From positions 108,094,807 through 108,158,806 of the forward strand of contig NC_088910.1 in NCBI RefSeq assembly GCF_963576675.1: a DNA stretch of 64,000 bases, in the 5' to 3' direction. This stretch comes from Euphorbia lathyris. Its lineage: Eukaryota > Streptophyta > Magnoliopsida > Malpighiales > Euphorbiaceae. Numbering within the stretch: the stretch's first letter is position 1; each line of letters starts with the position of its first letter. Below the pieces are notes generated by a model. It was not told the DNA's origin, searched no databases, and saw only the letters and a list, made by a program, of their open reading frames with translations. Shown here in pieces: positions 11,801 to 21,307 of this stretch. Both the position numbers and the translations under genes were made by a program.

Positions 11801-13497
11801 CTATTTTGTTATTTCTGTTCAAGAACAATTGATGGAAAAAGCTCCAAATCTTCTATTTTTGTAATCAGAATCGACAAGCGGGTTTTGGATTTCTATCTCT
11901 CCCTCTTATCTTTTCCTTTTATATTTAATTGAAGCTTTTCCCATTATTCTTATATGCCTATTGCTATGATTAATTTGTCTACGAATTAATCCCCATCCAA
12001 TTTGGGATGAGGATGAAATTGATTGTAAGAATATGTATGATTAGGGATCTAGGACCTTTGATTGATCAGTTTATGCATGCTTAATGCCTAGAAATTGTTA
12101 GGAACAGGATTTATGCTAGAATGAACATTGATAATGATCAACTAGCCTGTTTATGTATATAATGTGCTTAATGCCTGTGACCCTGACATTAAATAGGATT
12201 ATAGATAGATGAGAACCTGACCATGGAATCGTCTATACCGAAATTGTGTAAATCTGACTTCGCTAGAGACCACTAGGAATGAGGCTTTGTGCTGGAAGTG
12301 TGGTTTCAATCTGCACTTGAGTTGTGATAGCTCCCATTTATATAGGGTTTTTAGGATTAATTTAGTTTGTTTTCCCTTTGTTTCTATTTAATTTCAGTAT
12401 CGTTTTATTACTTTTTAGTTAAAATTAGTAATTTCCTTTATTTATGGTATTTTTGGTGTTTTCATGGATTTTCAGGGACCTTTCGTGCATTTTCGAACCA
12501 GACCCAAGCCTATTGGAGCATTTCTGGATTATTCAAGGACCGTCAGAGCACTTTTGGGATTCATCAGGGACCATTAGAGCACTTTTCGGAAGCCCATGGA
12601 CCTAAACAGATAAAAGCCGGAGCAAAATCGCCCCTTTTTGGACCTATCTCGGCGAGACAAATACCTGTCTCGTCGAGACACTCCTTGTCTCGACGAGACG
12701 AGGAGGGGCAAGGCGCACCAGCGCCTTCCCCCTTGCTGGAATGCGCGGATTTGGGCCTAAAAGCACATTTAAACACTTTGTAAATGTCCCGTTTTACCCT
12801 TGAGGCATTAGGGTTTCCTCCCTAACTCTATAAATAGGGAGCTAAACCTAATCCTTAGGGGGGGGATTAGCCACTTAATAAATTGGAGAGCCGCTAGGGC
12901 TTTCTCTCCTCCACAATGTAGATTTAGCTTTTATTTCAGTTTTATTTTCCTGTTTCTAGATTAGATTTATTTTCTATTTTGTTATTTCTGTTCAAGAACA
13001 ATTGATGGAAAAAGCTCCAAATCTTCTATTTTTGTAATCAGAATCGACAAGCGGGTTTTGGATTTCTATCTCTCCCTCTTATCTTTTCCTTTTATATTTA
13101 ATTGAAGCTTTTCCCATTATTCTTATATGCCTATTGCTATGATTAATTTGTCTATGAATTAATCCCCATCCAATTTGGGATGAGGATGAAATTGATTGTA
13201 AGAATATGTATGATTAGGGATCTAGGACCTTTGATTGATCAGTTTATGCATGCTTAATGACTAGAAATTGTTAGGAACAGGATTTATGCTAGAATGAACA
13301 TTGATAATGATCAACTAGCCTGTTTATGTATATAATGTGCTTAATGCCTGTGACACTGACATTAAATAGGATTATAGATTGATGAGAACCTGACCATGGA
13401 ATCGTCTATACCGAAATTGTGTAAATCTGACTTCGCTAGAGACCACTAGGAATGAGGCTTTGTGCTGGAAGTGTGGTTTCAATCTGCACTTGAGTTG
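8802..13497 (+). repeat. Four tandem partial-LTR plus flank units
   Basis: Units run 8802-9977, 9978-11152, 11153-12324 and 12325-13497. Each has the first ~1143 bp of the element B LTR, breaks after GAGG(C/T)TTTGTG, and then carries a copy of the Sirevirus env-ORF flank starting CTGGAAGTGTGG and ending in the AGTTG target duplicate, after which the next LTR copy starts. The continuation GGCTGGGCTACGGC of the full LTR is missing from all four. Units differ by a few substitutions and by the length of a G run near the TATA box (for example 9332-9346 against about 11684-11691). Each unit keeps a TATA box (CTATAAATAGGG). ORFs at 8844-9236 and 12367-12783 are translations of this repeat, not genes. 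Confidence 0.92.
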
Positions 13498-15115
13498 TGA
13501 TAGCTCCCATTTATATAGGGTTTTTAGGATTAATTTAGTTTGTTTTCCCTTTGTTTCTATTTAATTTCAGTATCGTTTTATTACTTTTTAGTTAAAATTA
13601 GTAATTTCCTTTATTTATGGTATTTTTGGTGTTTTCATGGATTTTCAGGGACCTTTCGTGCATTTCCGAACTAGACCCAAGCTTATTGGAGCATTTCTAG
13701 ATTATTCAGGGACCGTCAGAGCACTTTTGGGATTCATTAGGGACCATTAGAGCACTTTTCGGAAGCCCATGGACCTAAACAGATAAAAGCCGGAGCAAAA
13801 TCGCCCCTTTTTGGACCTATCTCGGCGAGACAATACCTGTCTCGTCGAGGCACTCCTTGTCTCGACGAGACGAGGCGGGGCAAGGCGCACCAGCGCCTTC
13901 CCCCTTGCTGGAATGCGCGGATTTGGGCCTAAAAGCCCATTTAAACACTTTGTAAATGTCCCGTTTTACCCTTGAGGCATTAGGGTTTCCTCCCTAACTC
14001 TATAAATAGGGAGCTAAACCTAATCCTTAGGGGGGGGATTAGCCACTTAATAAATTGGAGAGCCGCTAGGGCTTTCTCTCCTCCACAATGTAGATTTAGC
14101 TTTTATTTCAGTTTTATTTTCCTGTTTCTAGATTAGATTTATTTTCTATTTTGTTATTTCTGTTCAAGAACAATTGATGGAAAAAGCTCCAAATCTTCTA
14201 TTTTTGTAATCAGAATCGACAAGCGGGTTTTGGATTTCTATCTCTCCCTCTTATCTTTTCCTTTTATATTTAATTGAAGCTTTTCCCATTATTCTTATAT
14301 GCCTATTGCTATGATTAATTTGTCTATGAATTAATCCCCGTCCAATTTGGGATGAGGATGAAATTGATTGTAAGAATATGTATGATTAGGGATCTAGGAC
14401 CTTTGATTGATCAGTTTATGCATGCTTAATGCCTAGAAATTGTTAGGAACAGGATTTATGCTAGAATGAACATTGATAATGATCAACTAGCCTGTTTATG
14501 TATATAATGTGCTTAATGCCTGTGACCCTGACATTAAATAGGATTATAGATAGATGAGAACCTGACCATGGAATCGTCTATACCGAAATTGTGTAAATCT
14601 GACTTCGCTAGAGACCACTAGGAATGAGGCTTTGTGGCTGGGCTACGGCTTTAACCTTAGTTGTCAATAAACCTAATGTTTTGCATGACCTAGGGTATAT
14701 GCCTAATCAAGCCGTCACCCGAATGCATGTGAATAGGTTAGACAAATCCCGTACAAATTTGTCTTTCACTTAGGACAATTACCTTCAATCATTGGTAAAA
14801 CATAAATCTGAACTCCCTAAACCCATACATAGGATTTAATCAAAGGATTCCTCAACCTATATTGTGCCATCCGTCAATTCACCTTCTACCCTGTCAATTG
14901 TTCACTTTATTTTGTTATCTTTATTGCTTTCAATTAGTTAATTAGTTATCAAAAACCCAACTTTTATCCAACCCTCTAAACAATTAGATCATTCTAGGTA
15001 GATTTGCTAGTTATAACGAATAGTCTTTGTGGTTCGATCTCATGCTTAGCACAATATTACTTGTTGCGATAGGATACACTTGTCCTATTAAATGTTATAT
15101 ACTTTACGAGCATCA
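13498..15115 (+). repeat. Element B 5' LTR (full length)
   Basis: This is a 1618-bp LTR from TGATAGCTCCC to GAGCATCA. Roughly in the middle are TCTCGGCGAGAC and two further CTCG-N-CGAG motifs, then an AAGGCGC/GCGCCTT hairpin, then the TATA box CTATAAATAGGG. It is nearly identical to the LTR at 17310-18923. Confidence 0.9.
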
Positions 15116-15260
15116 AGTTTTTGACGCCGTTGCCGGGGACTATTTTGATTATAATTAGATTAAATTTGCTTGGAACTATTTTATTTATAATTAGATTATA
15201 TTTCGAAATACCCGACAACAACACCATCAAGTTTTTGGTGCCGTTGCCGGGGACTATTTC
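15116..15260 (+). promoter_or_regulatory. Duplicated primer-binding site of element B
   Basis: TGACGCCGTTGCCGGGGA at 15122-15139 and TGGTGCCGTTGCCGGGGA at 15236-15253 each differ by one base from TGGCGCCGTTGCCGGGGA, the tRNA-Asp-complementary site of Athila/Tat elements. Each is preceded by an ATCAAGTTTT-like junction and followed by ACTATTT, so the PBS and its flanks have been duplicated about 114 bp apart. Confidence 0.8.
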
Positions 15261-17309
15261 GTTTATAATCTGTGTAAACTGAATAGGTTGAAACAATTGT
15301 TTAGATTTGTATATAAAAATTATAAAAAAAAAAATTTCCCGAAAATTTTTTTCTGAAAAAATATATATATATATATTTTTTTTCGGGTTTTTCGTGTCGT
15401 CTCGTCGAGACACCTGGCTGTCTCGACGAGACACATCAAAAAAAAAAAAAAATTCGTCTCGTCTCGGCGAGACACTGTTCATCTCGCCGAGACCGACATG
15501 AAAAAAAAAAATTTAAACGTTTTTTCTTTTTCTTTTCTGTTGCTTTCTCTATTCTTATGTTTGTTTTTTTTTCTATTGGCAGAACCCTCTAATCGGAATA
15601 CTCACCGACGCCGGATTGATTTTCAGGACTGTAGCTTGGAATTGAAAATTTAGTATCGGAAATTCGGGGTTGGATTGAAAAGCCACCCCTGAGGGAGTTT
15701 TTTCTATCCTATTTCTTTTCTGCAATTTATATTTTACTTTTATGTAATGATGGAAGTAAATATATGTTGTAAGTGTGGGAAGGAGATACTAGGATATGAT
15801 GATTTTTTATTCTGCCATTTGCATGTTTTTAATTTCTTTTTGTTTTTCTATATTAGGTTGCATGTTTTTGTTTTAATTTTAGGATTTCATGCTTTTTGTT
15901 TTTGTTTGCTTTTTAATTCTAGGAATAAAAGAATCCTAGGCAGTTGAAGTTGATACATTTAGCTATCCCGCAATACAGTTGACAATGCGCTTAAAAATTT
16001 GCACATTTTAAATGAAATTGATGCATGAGAAAAATCTTGAACAACGTTTGAGTCTCCAAAGAGTATTATTTGCCTAAAATTGACATGGAACGGAACGTTA
16101 GTTGAGGCTAGGATTGATACAAATAACTCTTCAATTGTGAGTTAGAGCCATAAATATCAATGTTTTTAGACTCATGATTAGGAACAATTGATCTCTTAGG
16201 TGTGGGATTACATTTATTGTCTTTGTGCTCATAGGAATTGCATCCAATACTGGTTGAATTTTGTGTTTTTATTAAACTTGAAATGATTAGGCAACCTAGG
16301 TATAGCCCTTTGTGAAATTTAGCCTATTTCTTTGTTTAGCCAAAATCCCTTAACAATTCCACTAGATAAGCCCCTTTGAGCCTTTTATCCCTTTCTTTGA
16401 TCAACCCTGTTACAAACCTTAGCCTTCTTAAATATCCTTTCTCACCCAAGTTAATTGACTCAATTTAGTTTTGATAAATCCTTAGACACATATATCCTTC
16501 AAATTCTCGCTAGCAATCATTAAACGGTTGTACTTTTAATAGAAGAAGCAACCTTTACCCATTTGATTTTCACTCTTTATCCCCTCTATTAAAAAAAATG
16601 GTTAAAAACCAAATACAAAAAAAAAAAAAAAAAAACAGGAAAGGATAAAAGACGTGTTTATATTTTTAGTTGCTTCCCGAATTCACAAACACAACCTTGA
16701 GCTTAAACCTTCTTATAGCGGATAACGTGTCCCTTTTGGATTCTGACTTGCTTGAGGACAAGCAAGATTTTAAGTGTGGGGAGGTGGTTTATAGCTCCCT
16801 AAATGCGAAAAATGTGTCATTTTTGCAAAATTTTTAACTATTTGAGTCATTAACTTTTTGCCTATAAAATCCCTTTTTCCTACCCTAAACCTTTAGCCAA
16901 TGTTACAACCCTTTAAAGACCTATGATTTTGTTTAATTTTAATGCATTAATTTTGACCGGATGGATGATGCAATCCCAATGTGACCACTTTGTGCAATTA
17001 AATGTAGAGCGTTTACAAAAAAAAAAAATTTCACCCAAACACTTGAGCGTTAGAGTGACCACTTGTGAGCTATCAATTTTAGTCATTTTCTTTCGTTTTC
17101 ATGAAGTGTTGATTGATAAAACCAATTAATCAGTTTTGGAGACTCGTCTGAGGTTCATTATATTTTTAATTGCAAAATGAGTAGTCTGAACTGTTGTGGA
17201 TAATAAAGTGTAGTAGATTCTTGTTTTTGTAAGGGAGCTATTTGTTGATTTTTCTCTGCTTTGGATTCTGTCTTGCTTGAGGACAAGCAAGATTCAAGTG
17301 TGGGGAGGT
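15261..17309 (+). other. Non-coding interior of element B
   Basis: The interior shows no protein of recognisable family. It contains A/T-rich runs, a short cluster of GTCTCGTCGAGAC / GTCTCGACGAGAC motifs at about 15396-15493 like those in the LTR, and a poly-A stretch near 16616-16636. Two copies of a module consisting of the hairpin CTTGCTTG-AGGA-CAAGCAAG and a GTGTGGGGAGGT polypurine run occur, at 16747-16787 and 17272-17309. Only the second abuts the 3' LTR. The short ORFs at 15747-15947 and 16923-17129 have no recognisable content. Confidence 0.7.
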
Positions 17310-18923
17310 TGATAGCTCCCATTTATATAGGTTTTTAGGATTAATTTAGTTTGTTTTCCCTTATTTCTATTTAATTTCAGTATCGTTTTATTACTTTTTA
17401 GTCAAAATTAGTAATTTCCTTTATTTATGGTATTTTTGGTGTTTTCATGGATTTTCAGGGACCTTTCGTGCATTTCCGAACCAGACCCAAGCCTATTGGA
17501 GCATTTCTGGATTATTCAGGGACTGTCAGAGCACTTTTGGGATTCATCAGGGACCATTAGAGCACTTTTCGAAAGCCCATGGACCTAAACAGATAAAAGC
17601 CGGAGCAAAATCGCCCCTTTTTGGACCTATCTCGGCGAGACAATACCTGTCTCGTCGAGACACTCCTTGTCTCGACGAGACGAGGCGGGGCAAGGCGCAC
17701 CAGCGCCTTCCCCCTTGCTGGAATGCGCGGATTTGGGCCTAAAAGCCCATTTAAACACTTTGTAAATGTCCCGTTTAACCCTTGAGGCATTAGGGTTTCC
17801 TCCCTAACTCTATAAATAGGGAGCTAAACCTAATCCTTGGGGGGGATTAGCCACTTAATAAATTGGAGAGCCGCTAGGGCTTTCTCTCCTCCACAATGTA
17901 GATTAAGCTTTTATTTCAATTTTATTTTCCTGTTTCTAGATTAGATTTATTTTCTATTTTTTTATTTCTGTTCAAGAACAATTGATGGAAGAAGCTCCAA
18001 ATCTTCTATTTTTGTAATCAGAATCGACAAGCGGGTTTTGGATTTCTATCTCTCCCTCTTATCTTTTCCTTTTATATTTAATTGAAGCTTTTCCCATTAT
18101 TCTTATATGCCTATTGCTATGATTAATTTGTCTATGAATTAATCCCCGTCCAATTTGGGATGAGGATGAAATTGATTGTAAGAATATGTATGATTAGGGA
18201 TCTAGGACCTTTGATTGATCAGTTTATGCATGCTTAATGCCTAGAAATTGTTAGGAACAGGATTTATGCTAGAATGAACATTGATAATGATCAACTAGCC
18301 TGTTTATGTATATAATGTGCTTAATGCCTGTGACCCTGACATTAAATAGGATTATAGATAGATGAGAACCTGACCATGGAATCGTCTATACCGAAATTGT
18401 GTAAATCTGACTTCGCTAGAGACCACTAGGAATGAGGCTTTGTGGCTGGGCTACGGCTTTAGCATTAGTTGTCAATAAACCTAATGCTTTGCATGACCTA
18501 GGGTATATGCCTAATCAAGCCGTCACCCGAATGCATGTGAATAGGTTAGACAAATCCCGTACAAATTTGTCTTTCACTTAGGACAATTACCTTCAATCAT
18601 TGGTAAAACATAAATCTGAACTCCCTAAACCCATACATAGGATTTAATCAAAGGATTCCTCAACCTATATTGTGCCATCCGTCAATTCACCTTCTACCCT
18701 GTCAATTGTTCACTTTATTTTGTTATCTTTATTGCTTTCAATTAATTAATTAGTTATCAAAAACCCAACTTTTATCCAACCCTCTAAACAATTAGATCAT
18801 TCTAGGTAGATTTGCTAGTTATAACGAATAGTCTTTGTGGTTCGATCTCATGCTTAGCACAATATTACTTATTGCGATAGGATACACTTGTCCTATTAAA
18901 TGCTATATACTTTATGAGCATCA
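17310..18923 (+). repeat. Element B 3' LTR
   Basis: This is a 1614-bp LTR, TGATAGCTCCC to GAGCATCA. It keeps both 13-bp motifs intact (GTCTCGTCGAGAC at 17649-17661 and its reverse complement GTCTCGACGAGAC at 17669-17681), followed by an AAGGCGC...GCGCCTT hairpin and a TATA box near 17811. It is flanked on the right by the AGTTG target duplicate. Confidence 0.9.
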
Positions 18924-20825
18924 AGTTGGTGGTAGAGTTGATTGATCGGCAGATGTGTTGAGTGGAAAGGAAGTAATCCGGATGCTGTCGGTGCTAACTG
19001 AGGCAGGAATGTTCTGAGTCAGCACAATGCTTGGATTGACAGCATCGACGGGAATTGATTCCACTTGACTCGTAGAATTTGCGGAAGCATTCAAGTCGAC
19101 ATGTTCCTTTAGTGAAGAAACAGAGGCTTGCTTTTCTAGAGAAGCCGGTGGAGTAGAGGATGGTTGTTTTCTAAAAAATTTCAGCTTCAGTTTAGAAGGA
19201 TCTTGGGTCGGCTTTTGAATGACAAAGTCTGGAATAGTTGGTGGTTGAACAGGAATGTCAATTACTGACTTCTGACTTGTCTTGACCAATCTTCTTCTGC
19301 GAGGAGGAGTGTCAGCTTGGATAGACTCTCCTGAGTGAGATGGAGAAGTTTCTTCTTGATCAGCATTAAGCTGGTCAGCTTGTTCTTGTACTTTATCAAC
19401 ATTGTGTTGGTCATGTTCTTGTTCTTCTCCAGCAGCCAACTCAGTATTGGCTTGCTCAGCTTCAATCTCACTAACTGTCTCCTCGGAGTCAGCTTCATCA
19501 CTATTTTCTTCGCCCTATTCCTCATCTTCTTCATCCTCCCCATCCAATTCTTCCTCAACTTGTGCAATGAACTGATCGTCTAGTTGCACATCATCCTCTT
19601 GCTGTACAGCCTCAGTTCCTAGACACTGTGTGTAGTGAGAATCACCAGGAACAATGACGTCAGTAGGGATTGCGTCAATTGGAGTCAGTGAAGAAGACTT
19701 CTGCTTCTTTTGAGGTTGCTCATCAGCATCTTGTCTTTCCTCAATTTCAGGCTCATCTTGCCTGCTTCTTCTCTCAGCTGACTTAGGTCTCTCTTGACCT
19801 GGTTCAGCAACTGACTTAGGCTTCTTTGCCTCAGGCTCAGCCTTCTTTGAAGGAGTCTCAATAGCTTTTCTCTTACGGGCAGCTGGAGCCTTTGTCCTTC
19901 TTCTTTGCTTGGGAGCTGTTCCCTCAGCTTGTTGTTCACCAGCAGCAGCGGCTTTTGCTTTCTTTAGGGGCTGATTGAACTTTAACGCCCTCAGGGAAGC
20001 AGCTGTGATCTCAGATCCTCTAGCTTTAACTTCATCAGTCATGTCTATTTGATGATCAATGAGGATCCTGGTGATGAGCGAGCCCAGCCTGAGAGTTCCA
20101 GTGCTTCGTAGGAACCCAGCAATCAGGAATACTGGCATGTTGATCAGTTTGTATGTCAGCATATGCCATATGAAGCATTGCTCAAAGTTCGTTGCTGAGG
20201 TGGTGCAGTTGATCTTAGGATAAATGAAGTAGGTCAGCAGATAGTGAGCCATCTTTTGGTGCTGACCCATAGAGGAACTAGAGACTTCTCCTGAGTGGCC
20301 TTCAGGTTTACAGAAGGTGATTTCGTACCCAGTACCGTCATGATCTCCAGATCTTCTCAGCTTTGCTCCTTCATTTTTCAACTTCAGCAAATTCGCCAAA
20401 TAGGTGGGATTGATGAAAATCGTTTTCCCCCTTACTACTGTTGCCAGATAGTCCTGGTTATCATCAGCGACTTGGAGGTTCTTGTAGAATTCCCTTACTA
20501 GGTCAGGATAGGTGTGATCCCTAATAGAGAACAACTCGGTCCATCCATTTTGCGATATCCATTCGCAGAAGGGTTGCTCGGAAGTCACGAACTTCTCAGA
20601 AACCCATCGTGAGAAGTCCACTTTCCATTCGCTAATGTTATCGAAAACCTTGGTATAGGTTCTGATTTTGGTCGGTTTTCCTTTGGAGGAGGTAGCTTGC
20701 CCAGTTTTTCCTTTACTCGGCGTAGTGACCTTGGTAGTTTCAGGCACAGAAGTTTTCCTGGAGGGTTCATCGGAGCTGGTCTTAGGGTGACCGGCACCGG
20801 AGATGTTGACGGAAACTTTAGTCAT
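18924..20825 (-). pseudogene. N-terminal two-thirds of Sirevirus env-position ORF
   Basis: Starting at ATG 20825, 436 codons run to a TAG at 19515-19517 and the same frame stays open beyond it to the element B insertion at 18928. Residues about 1-55 are S/T/K-rich. About 55-270 form a domain resembling the 'putative plant transposon protein' domain seen in extra ORFs of plant retroelements (VFDNISEWKVDFSRWVSEKF, NGWTELFSIRDHTYPDLVREF). About 285-345 is strongly basic. The stretch to about 436 is acidic (ELDGEDEEDEE). After the stop come more S/T/Q/E-rich residues. No signal peptide or clear membrane helix is visible in this part, so an envelope role is unproven; a nucleic-acid-binding or structural role is equally possible. 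Confidence 0.75.
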
Positions 20826-20927
20826 AGTTTCAGAACAAGTTTGGGAAGCTTTGAGAGTTTTTAGAGAGAAAGTTTTGCCTTAGAATTCGGTAGGTGTAAA
20901 GAAAATAAAGAATGGGGATTTACCCAT

Positions 20928-21058
20928 TATTTATAGCGGTGAAGAGTGGATCTTATCGAATCCATGTGTCAGTTTTGCCTTGGGATTATCAACCGACAAG
21001 GATCCTGGCTTTTATGACACATTCGGCGCATACGTCATCCTAGGTGGCTATACACGTG
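20928..21058 (-). promoter_or_regulatory. Promoter-like region upstream of env-position ORF
   Basis: On the minus strand, between the end of pol (21308) and the ATG at 20825, lie a G-box CACGTG (21053-21058), a TGACGT bZIP-type motif (21032-21037) and a TATA box TATAAATA (20928-20935) about 100 bp before the ATG. A pyrimidine-rich leader follows the TATA box. The order and spacing look like an ordinary plant core promoter. Activity is inferred, not shown. Confidence 0.45.
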
Positions 21059-21307
21059 CTTTTGCATTTAATGCAACGGATCTAACACTCAGCGTTTAGA
21101 ATGCTAAGCGTTTTGGATTCTGAGTGGTCAGTAGTATATGAAAGGATGATTTCTCAGTTTAAGATAACTACTCGGTGTGCATATTGACTCAGTATTTATG
21201 TGTATTTTGTGTTAAGTACTCAGCATAACAATCACTCAGCATGCATTTGCATAAATCATTCAGCATAGTAATTCACTCAGCATAAATTTACATTTTAGAA
21301 TAGGAAT

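Larger units (their letters stand above)
8802..18923 (+). mobile_element. Element B: non-autonomous Athila-type LTR element with expanded left end
   Basis: A plus-strand element inserted in the Sirevirus env-position ORF, flanked by AGTTG at 8797-8801 and 18924-18928. Its LTRs begin TGATAGCTCCC and end GAGCATCA. Full LTRs are at 13498-15115 and 17310-18923. The 2.2-kb interior (15116-17309) has a PBS matching the tRNA-Asp type used by Athila/Tat elements and a GTGTGGGGAGGT polypurine tract, but no gag, protease, RT or integrase. Left of the 5' LTR are four tandem units of about 1172-1176 bp (8802-13497), each a partial LTR plus 33 bp of Sirevirus flank. Movement would have needed proteins from an autonomous relative. 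Confidence 0.88.

Noticed and set aside
8844..12783. ORFs of 130 and 138 codons with identical starts
   Set aside because: They recur with each tandem LTR unit and cross the TATA-proximal region; they are LTR sequence.
8802..13497. Tandem direct repeats considered as a CRISPR array or satellite
   Set aside because: Unit length is about 1.17 kb with LTR features and a target-site flank in each unit; there are no short repeats with unique spacers.
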